A DNA stretch of 64,000 nt from Ensifer adhaerens (lineage in GTDB: Bacteria; Pseudomonadota; Alphaproteobacteria; Rhizobiales; Rhizobiaceae): contig NZ_LGAP01000002.1 of NCBI RefSeq assembly GCF_001270265.1, positions 1 through 64,000 on the forward strand, in the 5' to 3' direction. Position numbers and translations under genes: made by a program. This document shows positions 53,117-62,002 of the stretch, in pieces. A model generated the notes under the pieces. It ran no database searches, had not been told where the DNA came from, and worked only from the letters and a program-made list of their open reading frames with translations. How positions within the stretch are numbered: the first letter of the stretch is position 1; each line of letters begins with the position of its first letter.

Positions 53117-54789
53117 GCCGCTTCCGCCTGGGACGGGCTGCGCCGCTCCAGGAACATCGGCCCGACGCGGATACCGCGCTTGCCGTTATCATCGACGGCG
53201 TCGAGTTCGAGGATCTCGTCTTCGTACAACCGCCCATGCATGCGGAAGCGCCCTTCTTCGACCGGCTCGCAGGTGTGCGTGCAAAAATACTCGATTAGGC
53301 ACTTCAATCCGCCATGGCTGTAGGTCAGGTAGGTGATGTTGAAATCCGGCCCGTATTCGCCGAGATGCGGCGCGATCGCGTCGGGCACGGTCTCATCATC
53401 AGGCGCCTCGATGCGGGTCCAGCGCGCATCCTTCCAGACGAGCTTGCCGGCTTCAGGGAAGGAGAGGTTCATGTGGGCATAGTCGGCGCCGCGCCCGTAG
53501 ATGCGGCCATCGATGACGAAGTCGTTGCCGGCCACCGGGCGGATCTGGTGGGGCACGCCCTCGCCCATCAGATAGAGCTTGCCGTCCTTAGATTTGACCT
53601 CGACGATCTCCTGCGTGGCGTCGTCGCGGTAATAACCCGGCAAGGTCTTGAACTGCGCTTCTGAGATCGCAGGCGGACGCTGGACGCGCTCCGGCATCTT
53701 GCCCATCTTGCGTTCGGCAAGGACGATGCGCACGCCGTCAACGCCGAGCCGCGAGGCGATCTGGTTGGAAAAATCGAGGGTCGCAAAAATCAGCACGCCG
53801 ACGCCGGCGGCCGGCAGAAGCATCATCTGCGAGGCATAGCCATAGACGGCGCCGCCATGACCGACCGAGGTCCAGCCGTCGACGTCGCCGGCACCGAAGC
53901 ACAGGCCGTAACCGTTGAGCGTCTTGTCGTGGCCGGCCGGCCGCTTGCCGAACGGCGTCCACATTTCGCGCAGCGAGGCCGGCGAGATGATGGAGTTGCC
54001 TTCCGTGTCGAACCCGCCGCGCAGCAGGCACTGGGCGTAACGTGCCATATCGCCGCTGGTGGAAAAGATGTTGCCCGCCGGCGAACCGCCGAGGCTGAAC
54101 ACCGGCGCCGGCGTGTCGCCTTCCAGCGTCCACATGTCGGCAGGCGCGAGCCGCTCGCGAATGCCGGGTGCCATGCCGCAGGACGAGCTGTTCATGCCGA
54201 GCGGCTTTAGGATATTGGCAGCGACATAGTCCGAATAGCTCTGGCCGGTCACCGTCTCGATCACCCGGCCAACGACGGCGATGCCGGCGTTGGAATAATG
54301 CATCACTCCAAGGCTCGGATCCTGCTTCAAGGTCGAGCTCGCAAGCTCGTTGACCGTGTCTTCGAGCGGTGGCCGGGTGGCGTCGAGATAGTGGCCGCTC
54401 TTCGGTTCGCGCACGAGACCCGCCGTATGAGTCATGAGCTTGCGCAGGCTGATCACCGAGCCGTAGGGCCCGCCTTCGGCGCCGGCGAACGGGTTTACCG
54501 GCTTGAAGCCGGGCAGATAGGTCGACACGTCGACATCGATTTCGACAAGGCCCCTTTCGGCCAGCTGCATGATCGCCAGTGAGGTGAAGGTCTTGGTGAT
54601 CGAGCCGATGCGAAAGCAGGTGTCCTTGCCCATGTCGAAATGGCGGTCGTGACGCTGGACATGACCTTCGGCGAGCACGCCGTCGCGATCGACAAGGGCA
54701 TAGGAGATCGAGGGGATCGCCTTGTCCTCGACCTCATAGCGGATCAGATCCTCGAACAGCTCGATCGAGGCGGCAGACAGAGAGGACAT
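53113..54789 (-). CDS. S12 serine hydrolase, D-aminopeptidase (DAP)-like
   Basis: This 558-residue protein has a beta-lactamase/penicillin-binding fold with Ser63-x-x-Lys66 (SITK), Tyr165-Ser-Asn and a late GHGG. A beta-rich C-terminus (about residues 350-558) resembles the lipocalin-like domains of Ochrobactrum D-aminopeptidase, which has Ser62, Lys65 and Tyr153. It should release N-terminal D-residues or cleave D-amino-acid amides or esters. It has no signal peptide, so acts after uptake. It is coupled to the PLP enzyme by a GTGA overlap and lies 36 bases after the permease gene. Confidence 0.8.
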   Translation of the reverse strand: MSSLSAASIELFEDLIRYEVEDKAIPSISYALVDRDGVLAEGHVQRHDRHFDMGKDTCFRIGSITKTFTSLAIMQLAERGLVEIDVDVSTYLPGFKPVNPFAGAEGGPYGSVISLRKLMTHTAGLVREPKSGHYLDATRPPLEDTVNELASSTLKQDPSLGVMHYSNAGIAVVGRVIETVTGQSYSDYVAANILKPLGMNSSSCGMAPGIRERLAPADMWTLEGDTPAPVFSLGGSPAGNIFSTSGDMARYAQCLLRGGFDTEGNSIISPASLREMWTPFGKRPAGHDKTLNGYGLCFGAGDVDGWTSVGHGGAVYGYASQMMLLPAAGVGVLIFATLDFSNQIASRLGVDGVRIVLAERKMGKMPERVQRPPAISEAQFKTLPGYYRDDATQEIVEVKSKDGKLYLMGEGVPHQIRPVAGNDFVIDGRIYGRGADYAHMNLSFPEAGKLVWKDARWTRIEAPDDETVPDAIAPHLGEYGPDFNITYLTYSHGGLKCLIEYFCTHTCEPVEEGRFRMHGRLYEDEILELDAVDDNGKRGIRVGPMFLERRSPSQAEAA

Positions 54790-54825
54790 CGGAAATGCTC
54801 CTTGGGTCTCAAAGGGATTGGGGTC

Positions 54826-55698
54826 TCAATGGGAATGGCGGGGATCCAACATGTCGCGCAACGCATCGCCGACAAGATTCCACGACAGCACGAAAAGGAA
54901 GACGGCAGCGCCGGGAAAGGCCAGCGTGTACCAGAACTGGAAGGGGTTGCCGGGCTGGCCGACGATCCAGTTGCGCGAGTAGGCGATGAACTGCCCCCAA
55001 TCGGCATAACCTTCTTCGGTGCCGACACCGAGGAAGCTAAGCGCCGAGGCCGACAGCACCATGGAGCCGGTCGCCATCGTCGCCAGCACAAGCACCGGGA
55101 ACATGGCGTTGGGCAGGATATGCAGCACGATCAGCCGCAGGTCGCTGGCGCCGTAACTCCTGGCCGCATGGATATAATCCATCTCGCGGATCCTCAGGAT
55201 CTCGCTTCGAACGATACGGGCATAACTCATCCAGCCGAACGTCGTCAGTGCGATCGTGATCGGCACGATGCCCTTGCCGAGCAGCGCCGTCAGCACCATT
55301 GCCGCGATCAGGAACGGCACCGCCATAAACACGTCGACGATGCGCATCAGCACTTCCTCGACAACCCCGCCATAATAGGCGGCAACTGCGCCGACGACGG
55401 TCCCGATCAGCACGGAGATGGCGACGACCCCCAGCCCGATCTTGAACGCCGTGCGCGTGCCCCAGACGACGCCGTAGAAGATATCGTACTGGCCTTGCGT
55501 GGTGCCGAAAGCAGCCTCGGGCGACGGCGGCTGCGGCGTGGCCAGGAAGCCGGCACGCGGCGTGTCGTAGGGCGAAAGCTGGAAGCTTTGCGGCGGTGCC
55601 AGAACCGGTGCGAAAACGGCGATCAGCACGAAGGCGAGCAGGATCACGACGCCGAACAGGGATACCGGATTTCTTGCGAGGTAACGAAGAACCTTCAT
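54826..55698 (-). CDS. Peptide ABC permease, DppC type
   Basis: This 290-residue inner-membrane protein has the OppC/DppC N-terminal helix (NPVSLFGVVILLAFVLIAVFAP) and EAA loop (YIHAARSYGASDLRLIVLHILPN, about residues 173-195). It starts inside the DppB stop (ATGA). It pairs with the DppB-type permease. Confidence 0.9.
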   Translation of the reverse strand: MKVLRYLARNPVSLFGVVILLAFVLIAVFAPVLAPPQSFQLSPYDTPRAGFLATPQPPSPEAAFGTTQGQYDIFYGVVWGTRTAFKIGLGVVAISVLIGTVVGAVAAYYGGVVEEVLMRIVDVFMAVPFLIAAMVLTALLGKGIVPITIALTTFGWMSYARIVRSEILRIREMDYIHAARSYGASDLRLIVLHILPNAMFPVLVLATMATGSMVLSASALSFLGVGTEEGYADWGQFIAYSRNWIVGQPGNPFQFWYTLAFPGAAVFLFVLSWNLVGDALRDMLDPRHSH

Positions 55699-56732
55699 TG
55701 CGTCTTCACCCTCGGATCGAGCAACGGATAGATGAGGTCGACGATCAGGTTCATCAGCACCAGAACGACCGCGAAATAGAGGCCGAAGCCAAGGACTGCC
55801 GGGAAGTCGAGATTGGCGGCGGTCTTGGCTGCAAACTGGCCGAGGCCGGCATAGTCGAAGATAGTCTCAGTGATGACGACGCCGCCCATCATCACGGCCA
55901 GCTCCATTCCGGCAATGGTCGCAAGCGGCAGAAGCGCATTGCGCCGTGCGTGGCGCAGTTCTACGACACGGCGCGGCAGCCCCTTGGCGCGGGCGGTGCG
56001 CACATAATCCTGACGCAGCGTCTCCAGCATCGAGGTGCGCATCACCCGCGTCATGCTGGCGACGTTGACATAGGTCAGCGTGATGACCGGTGCTGCGAGG
56101 TGGCGCAGCGCATCGCCGAAGATCGCCAGATTGCCGTTCAGCAGGGCATCGACGGTGTTGGCGCCGGTGTAGCGCACGAAGTCGCTGGAGCTGACCACGG
56201 TCTGCGCCCATTGGCTGAGCCGGCCAGGCGGAAACCAGTCGAGCGCCGAATAGAAGATCAACAGCATCAGCAGCCCGAAGACGTAGACCGGGAAAGACCA
56301 GCCGAGAATGGTGAAGATGCGAATGACGTGATCCGGCCAGCGGTTGAGGTAGATGCCCGCCCGCGAGCCAAGGAAGACGGCGAGCAGCAGGCACGGAACG
56401 AAGGCCAGCACCACCAGTTCCAGCGTCGCTGGAAACAGCGACATCAGCGCGGTAGAAACCGGCTGGCGGGCAGTCTCCGACCACCCGAGATTTCCGGTCA
56501 GGATGCCGCCGATCCAGCGGCCGTATTGGATATAAAAGGGATCGTTCAGCCCATACTGCTCGATCATCCGGCGGATGCTTTCCTGACCACCCTTGAGATA
56601 ATCAGGCGACGGCGCATAGGCCGCCAGTCTCTGCGTCGGCGAAAGCGACATCTGCAGCGCAAAGATCATCAACGACAGCGCGAAGAGAACGATGGGCAGC
56701 ATCATCAGTCGTCTGAGTGCATAGTTCAGCAC
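55695..56732 (-). CDS. Peptide ABC permease, DppB type
   Basis: This 345-residue membrane protein of the OppB/DppB family (MLNYALRRLMMLPIVLFALSL; EAA loop DYVRTARAKGLPRRVVELRHARRNALLP) starts with a GTG at 56732 near GGAACG. It is separated from the binding-protein gene by a strong hairpin. Confidence 0.9.
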   Translation of the reverse strand: MLNYALRRLMMLPIVLFALSLMIFALQMSLSPTQRLAAYAPSPDYLKGGQESIRRMIEQYGLNDPFYIQYGRWIGGILTGNLGWSETARQPVSTALMSLFPATLELVVLAFVPCLLLAVFLGSRAGIYLNRWPDHVIRIFTILGWSFPVYVFGLLMLLIFYSALDWFPPGRLSQWAQTVVSSSDFVRYTGANTVDALLNGNLAIFGDALRHLAAPVITLTYVNVASMTRVMRTSMLETLRQDYVRTARAKGLPRRVVELRHARRNALLPLATIAGMELAVMMGGVVITETIFDYAGLGQFAAKTAANLDFPAVLGFGLYFAVVLVLMNLIVDLIYPLLDPRVKTQ

Positions 56733-56769
56733 GGTTCACACGTTCCGATTTCAGGGAAAATGAAGCAAA

Positions 56770-56799
56770 GGCACGCCGGGCTTTGTAGCCCGGCGTGCC
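56770..56799 (-). promoter_or_regulatory. Strong hairpin between binding-protein and permease genes
   Basis: GGCACGCCGGGCT pairs perfectly with AGCCCGGCGTGCC around TTGT, 9 bases after the binding-protein stop. No T-run follows. It probably keeps the binding protein in excess over the permeases. Confidence 0.7.
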
Positions 56800-56808
56800 G
56801 GTCGCCAA

Positions 56809-58737
56809 TCAGTCGTTGGCCTTGGTGACCGGGTAGAAATCCCAGGCGCCGTAGAGGATCATGTTGTCGACGTAGCCATCGATGTTGCTGCGGGTGACGA
56901 CGTAGCCGAAGTCCTCCCACAGGAACTGGGTGGTGGCGTATTCGTACGACATTTCCTGGAGCTTGGCGTAGATCGGCTCGCGAACTGCGGGATCGACCGA
57001 GGCCCAGGCTTCGTCGAGCAATGGCTTGAACTTTTCCGCCATCAGGTCGCGGTAGCCCTGGCCGACCATGCCGCCGACGAGACCCGTGGGCGAAAGGTAG
57101 TAGCTGGCGGCCCCGAGCGGACCACCCGGGTCGGAATAGTCAGGACCCCAGCCCATCACCGTCAAGGGTGCTGCCGGCTTTTCGCGGTTGTTGAGCTTGT
57201 CCGAGATCGAGGCCCAGGGCAGCGCCTGGATCTGCAACTTGAACTTCGGGTTGACACGCGACAGACCCTGCTGCAGCGCCGAAAGTGCCGCCGTCAGCTG
57301 CGGATTGCCCTCGGTCACATAGGCCGTGAAGGCGAAGCCGGTATCCCACAGCTTGCCGCCGAACGCCTTCTTGAAGTGTTCTTCGGCCTTGGCAGGGTCG
57401 TAGCTGTAGATCGGCGAGTCCGGGCGATAGCCCATGATGCCGCGCACGGTCGGTCCGCGCGATTGCACCGTCTTGCCGAGCAGCACCTGGGTGAGGAGCG
57501 CATCGTAGTTTTGGGCATAGTTGAAGCCCTTGCGCACGTCGATGTCGGCAAAGAAGTCCGGGGGGATGCCGGCGCCGTCGAGCTTGCCGCTTCCGATCGC
57601 CGGGTTGTCGTTGTCGTCGAGCGGCCAGGCGAAGAAGACGCCGCGCGAAAACACCTTCTGCAGGCCATCGATGACCTTGACGCCTTCGGTCTTGCTAAGC
57701 TCGTCGATGAACTCGACCGGTGCGGTGACGAAATCGGCGTCACCGGACAGAAGCTGCAGGCGACGCGTCGTCCATTCCGGAACGGTGCGCATCACCACCC
57801 GCTCAAGCTTGGCAGGCCCCATGAAGTAATTGTCGAAGCGCTTCAAGGTGATGCGCCGATCGGTGCGGTCCCACTCCTCGAGCATGAAAGGTCCGGTACC
57901 GTTTTCTTCGGCAAACAGCGGATTGGCGCCGAGTTCAGGGCGATAGTGGGCCTTCCAGGTATCACCGGAACCATCCCAGCCGCCGACCGAGGCAACCCAT
58001 TCCTTGTCGAGAACCGAGGTGCCGAAGGGCAGCGCGATCACGCCAAGGGTGGCCGGAAAGGATTTGGGCAGCTTGAGAGTGAGATTGTCGCCGTCGACGA
58101 CGATCTGCGAGGCGAGCTGGTCGTAGACCTTGCGCAGGATCTCGGGGCTGGCGTCGTTGATGGATTTGACCTCGCCTTCAGTCTCGACCCACTTGGCGAT
58201 GTCGGTATATTTGCCGGCGGTGATCACCTCGGTGATCGCGTTCGACATCCACGACTGCCCCTGGAGAATGGCGCGCAGCAGCGAATAGCGCACGTCCTCG
58301 GGCGTGATCTGGCCGTAGCCCGGCGCGAGCGTCGCCTTCTGGGCGTCGGTCAGCTTGTCGTAATACTCCCAGGTCACCTTGCCGTCGGCGCCCTTGACGC
58401 CGACCTTGTGGGCAAAAACGCCCTTGCGGATCGGGAAGGTATAACTCACCGAGCCATCGTCGCTCTGCTTGATGAGGCCGTTTTCAAGCGACGGCACCTC
58501 GGTCGAAAGCGACGGCACGAACTCGGAAATCTTCGAGCCGTTGAAGTTCAACAACCGGCTGTAGATGTTGAGCGCGCCGTAGGAGCTCGGCGTGTTGGCG
58601 ATATAGGCCGGATCGAACGACTGGATGTCGTCGGTCCACATGAAGACGAAAGTGCCGGGGTTCTTGGTCTCGGCCATAGCGGGCGCAGCCGCGATGCCGA
58701 GCCCCAGGCTGAGGGCTAGGGCTAAGGTGCGTTTCAT
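56809..58737 (-). CDS. Periplasmic peptide-binding protein, family 5 (DppA/OppA type)
   Basis: This 642-residue exported protein has a signal peptide cut near residue 22 (AAPAMA) and a family-5 solute-binding fold (FVFMWTDDIQSFDPAYIANTPSS, GTGPFMLEEWDRTDRRITLKRFDNYF, LGKTVQSRGPTVRGIMGY). It is longer than common dipeptide-binding proteins (about 535), so a bulkier ligand is possible. The ATG at 58737 follows GGGAACAACG. It is the first gene of the reverse-strand operon, divergent from a LysR regulator. Confidence 0.88.
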   Translation of the reverse strand: MKRTLALALSLGLGIAAAPAMAETKNPGTFVFMWTDDIQSFDPAYIANTPSSYGALNIYSRLLNFNGSKISEFVPSLSTEVPSLENGLIKQSDDGSVSYTFPIRKGVFAHKVGVKGADGKVTWEYYDKLTDAQKATLAPGYGQITPEDVRYSLLRAILQGQSWMSNAITEVITAGKYTDIAKWVETEGEVKSINDASPEILRKVYDQLASQIVVDGDNLTLKLPKSFPATLGVIALPFGTSVLDKEWVASVGGWDGSGDTWKAHYRPELGANPLFAEENGTGPFMLEEWDRTDRRITLKRFDNYFMGPAKLERVVMRTVPEWTTRRLQLLSGDADFVTAPVEFIDELSKTEGVKVIDGLQKVFSRGVFFAWPLDDNDNPAIGSGKLDGAGIPPDFFADIDVRKGFNYAQNYDALLTQVLLGKTVQSRGPTVRGIMGYRPDSPIYSYDPAKAEEHFKKAFGGKLWDTGFAFTAYVTEGNPQLTAALSALQQGLSRVNPKFKLQIQALPWASISDKLNNREKPAAPLTVMGWGPDYSDPGGPLGAASYYLSPTGLVGGMVGQGYRDLMAEKFKPLLDEAWASVDPAVREPIYAKLQEMSYEYATTQFLWEDFGYVVTRSNIDGYVDNMILYGAWDFYPVTKAND

Positions 58738-58806
58738 CGTTGTTCCCATTTGGTGGAGGCGGAAGTTTTCTTCTCGTTATAGGGGAGGCTAGAAGAGCGC
58801 TTGCAG

Positions 58807-58834
58807 GTCTGTCCAATGTGTAGTTAGGATAGAC
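58807..58834. promoter_or_regulatory. Candidate LysR operator
   Basis: GTCTGTCC-N12-GGATAGAC is a near-perfect dyad (7 of 8 pairs) between the divergent binding-protein and LysR genes, 26 bases upstream of the LysR ATG. Confidence 0.5.
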
Positions 58835-58860
58835 TATGCAAAACACGCATGAGGGCCGGC

Positions 58861-59814
58861 ATGGAACTGCAATGGCTTGAAGATTTTCTGGAAATTGCCG
58901 CCACGCGGAATTTCTCGACGGCAGCGACTGCACGCAATATTTCCCAGCCGGCCTTCAGCCGGCGCATCAAATCGCTGGAGAACTGGATCGGTGCGGACCT
59001 GATCGACCGCAGCACCTATCCCGTGCAACTGACGCGGGCAGGCACGATGTTCCTGCCGGGCTGCCAGCGGCTCGTCCGGGAAGCCTATCGCCTGCGCACC
59101 GACTGCCGCAATGTCGCCGGCGAAAGCTCGGCCATGCTCACCTTCACCTCGCTGCATACGCTGGCGATGTATTTCTTCCCGAGGTGGATCGGCTCGCCGC
59201 TGATCTCGCGCATGCCCCTTCGCACCAGCATGCATGCGGCCGACTTCCTCGAAAGCATCGACCATCTGTGTTCGGGCCAGTGCGATTTCGCCATCACCTA
59301 TGTCCATCCCGATGGCCCGCCGGTGCTGGAGGGCGGCCCCTTCGAATCCCTGCAGATCGGTAAGGATCGGCTCATTCTTGTATCGGGAACCGACGACAAC
59401 GGCCGGCCGCTATTCGACATCGACGTGGCCGAAACCACGGAGATTCCCTATCTCGCCTATTCCTGGAGCGACGGCTATATCGGCAAGCTGGCAACGCTGA
59501 TCCAATCGCGCTGGCGTCGCCCGCTCAACCTCAGCACCGTCTACCAGTCGGGCCTTGCCGACGGCCTGAAGCACATGGCCATTGCCGGCCGCGGCGTCGC
59601 CTGGCTGCCACAGATCTGCGTGGCCGAGGCGATGCGGCAGGGGCGCCTTGCCCAGATCGGCGGCCAGCAGATGTCGCTGGAGATGGAGATCCGGATCTTC
59701 AGGCGCGCGGGTCCCGGCAGCCATGACAGCGATGGGTTGTGGCAGCATCTCAAGCAATGCGCAGCGCTGCCCCAGTACAAGAGCGGTTTCGATGCGGATA
59801 TCGACGCCGCCTGA
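58861..59814 (+). CDS. LysR-family regulator of the D-peptide locus
   Basis: This 317-residue protein has an N-terminal helix-turn-helix (MELQWLEDFLEIAATRNFSTAATARNISQPAFSRRIKSLE) and an effector domain (LESIDHLCSGQCDFAITYVHPDG, IAGRGVAWLPQICVAEAM). The ATG at 58861 fits the family start; GAGGGCC lies upstream. It is divergent from the binding-protein operon and upstream of dppD-like genes, so it may control both arms of the locus. Confidence 0.88.
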   Translation: MELQWLEDFLEIAATRNFSTAATARNISQPAFSRRIKSLENWIGADLIDRSTYPVQLTRAGTMFLPGCQRLVREAYRLRTDCRNVAGESSAMLTFTSLHTLAMYFFPRWIGSPLISRMPLRTSMHAADFLESIDHLCSGQCDFAITYVHPDGPPVLEGGPFESLQIGKDRLILVSGTDDNGRPLFDIDVAETTEIPYLAYSWSDGYIGKLATLIQSRWRRPLNLSTVYQSGLADGLKHMAIAGRGVAWLPQICVAEAMRQGRLAQIGGQQMSLEMEIRIFRRAGPGSHDSDGLWQHLKQCAALPQYKSGFDADIDAA

Positions 59815-60081
59815 GGCGTCAGGCCGCCCGAATTTGCCGGATCGGCGTCATATGCGAAGACAGACGATGCAATGCGCAATGTGCATAGTTTTGCCTGCCA
59901 CAATCGTGACACATTGATTTCGCTGGGTTTTGCGCACCAAGCGGCGCAGGCCGATCCCGACGATCCGCTTCTACGACCCGGTTGAGCGCGGTGGCGGCCG
60001 CGCCCACCCGTATTGACAGGATGCGACCTCGTTGCGAGACCTGAGAGCGCAACGTCCCTTCGAAATCGGGTGCATGTGCTG

Positions 60082-61008
60082 ATGATCCTGACCAAATCCG
60101 CAAAGCCTGAGCTGCCCGAGGATGTCATCCTTTCCGTGGAAGACCTCGAAGTCTCCTTCGCTGCCGGCACAAGGGCACAGCTGCGCGCGGTGCGCGGCGT
60201 CTCCTTCAGCATCGCCCGTGGCGAGACCGTCGCGCTGGTCGGAGAATCCGGATCCGGCAAATCGGTAACAGCCATGACGATCATGCGACTGACCGAATAT
60301 GACGGCGCAGCCATCACCGGCGGACGGGTTTTGATGCGGTTGAAGGACGGTAAGGTTGCCGACCTCGCCAAGCTGTCGGATAAGCGGGTCGAAGCCCTTC
60401 GCGGCGCGGAAATCTCCATCGTGTTCCAGGATCCGATGTCGAGCCTGAACCCGGTCTTCACCGTTGGCGACCAGATCGCCGAGGCGGTGATCCATCATCA
60501 GGACAAGACACCGGAACAGGCGCGCCAGATCGCGCTCAATACCCTGAAGCTCGTTCGCGTGCCCGATGCCGAGCGCCGGCTCGACCAGTATCCCCACCAG
60601 CTCTCCGGCGGCATGCGGCAGCGCGTCATGATCGCCATTGCGCTCGCCTGCCGCCCGTCGCTGATGATCCTCGACGAGCCGACGACCGCGCTCGACGTGA
60701 CCATACAGGCGCAGATCCTCGATCTGGTGCGCGCCCTGCAACGCGAGATCGGCATGTCGGTGCTGTTCATCACCCACGACATGGGCGTGGTTGCCGAAGT
60801 CGCCGACCGCGTCTGCGTCATGCTCAAGGGCGAAATCGTCGAGACCGGCTCGGTCTACGACATCTTCGCCCAGCCGAAACATGCCTATACGCGCGCCCTG
60901 ATTTCGGCCGTGCCCCGCCTTGGCAGCATGGCCGGCAAGGACGCGCCGGAAAAATTCCCGTTGCTGGTCTTCGAACCCGAGCGCCAGTTCGCCGAGGTAA
61001 CAGAATGA
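60082..61008 (+). CDS. Peptide ABC ATPase, DppD type
   Basis: This 308-residue ATPase has Walker A GESGSGKSV, signature LSGGMRQRVMIAIAL, Walker B LMILDEPTTALD and the switch histidine in FITHDMG. The ATG at 60082 was chosen as the first that fits the family; its ribosome site is weak, and earlier in-frame starts would add about 23 atypical residues. It is coupled to the DppF gene (ATGA) and supplies the transporter whose permeases are encoded on the other strand. Confidence 0.88.
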   Translation: MILTKSAKPELPEDVILSVEDLEVSFAAGTRAQLRAVRGVSFSIARGETVALVGESGSGKSVTAMTIMRLTEYDGAAITGGRVLMRLKDGKVADLAKLSDKRVEALRGAEISIVFQDPMSSLNPVFTVGDQIAEAVIHHQDKTPEQARQIALNTLKLVRVPDAERRLDQYPHQLSGGMRQRVMIAIALACRPSLMILDEPTTALDVTIQAQILDLVRALQREIGMSVLFITHDMGVVAEVADRVCVMLKGEIVETGSVYDIFAQPKHAYTRALISAVPRLGSMAGKDAPEKFPLLVFEPERQFAEVTE

Positions 61009-61961
61009 ACGCGTCCGCGCCGATGAAGGAAACCCGCCTGCCGCTCGTCGAGGTCCGCAACCTGGTGACGCGCTTCGATCTCAAGGCCGGATTGTTCGGC
61101 CATGTCTCCGGCCGGGTACATGCGGTGGAGAACGTCTCCTTCGACATCTTTCCAGGCGAGACACTGGCTCTGGTCGGTGAATCCGGCTGCGGCAAGTCGA
61201 CGGTCGCCCGCTCGATCATGCAGCTCGACCGGCCGCGCTCGGGCTCGATCCGGTTCGATGGAACCGAGCTGATCGGCGCGCCGCGCGCTGTCCTCGCACG
61301 GTTTCGGCGCGACGCCCAGATGGTCTTCCAGGATCCGTTCTCGTCGCTCAACCCGCGCATGACGATCGAGCAGTCACTGATGGATCCGATGCGGGTTCAC
61401 AGGCTGGGTTCGACCGCGGTCATGCGTGCCCGCGCCGCCGAGCTTCTGGCAAAGGTCGAACTGTCGCCCGAGCATCTCGAGCGCTATCCGCATGCGTTTT
61501 CCGGCGGCCAGCGCCAGCGCATCTGCATCGCCCGCGCGCTTGCGCTCCGCCCGCGCCTGATCGTTGCCGACGAGGCCGTCGCCTCGCTCGACGTGACGAT
61601 CCAGGCGCAGGTGATCAACCTGCTCATGGACCTACAGCGCGAGATGCAGATTGCGCTGTTGTTCATCAGCCACGATATGGCCGTGGTCGAGCGCATCGCC
61701 CACCGCGTCGCGGTGATGTATCTCGGTGAAATCGTCGAGATCGGCGACCGCCGCTCGGTCTTCTGCAATCCGCAGCACCCCTATACCCGCAAGCTCCTGT
61801 CGACCGTTCCGATCGCCGACCCGACGCGTCGCCCGGAAGGTCGCCAGCCGATGTCCGACGAGATCCCGAGTGCCGTGCGCGCGCCGGACTTTGTGCCGCG
61901 CGAACTGCCGATGCAGCAGATCTCATCGACCCATTTCGTGCGCGAGGTCGCGGCCGGCTGA
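61005..61961 (+). CDS. Peptide ABC ATPase, DppF type
   Basis: This 318-residue ATPase has Walker A GESGCGKST, signature FSGGQRQRICIARAL, Walker B LIVADEAVASLD and the C-terminal NPQHPYTRKLLSTVPIADP typical of OppF/DppF. In Walker B the usual DEPTSALD is DEAVASLD, as in many family members. It starts inside the DppD stop (ATGA) and lies 41 bases before the aldolase-like gene. Confidence 0.9.
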   Translation: MNASAPMKETRLPLVEVRNLVTRFDLKAGLFGHVSGRVHAVENVSFDIFPGETLALVGESGCGKSTVARSIMQLDRPRSGSIRFDGTELIGAPRAVLARFRRDAQMVFQDPFSSLNPRMTIEQSLMDPMRVHRLGSTAVMRARAAELLAKVELSPEHLERYPHAFSGGQRQRICIARALALRPRLIVADEAVASLDVTIQAQVINLLMDLQREMQIALLFISHDMAVVERIAHRVAVMYLGEIVEIGDRRSVFCNPQHPYTRKLLSTVPIADPTRRPEGRQPMSDEIPSAVRAPDFVPRELPMQQISSTHFVREVAAG

Positions 61962-62002
61962 CGACGGCCGCATATCTCCCTTCCAGATCAGAGCATTCGA
62001 AC

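Noticed and set aside
59815-60081. Coding extension or small gene between the LysR and DppD-type genes
   Set aside because: The 267 bases contain only short frames; the upstream part of the ATPase frame lacks family similarity.
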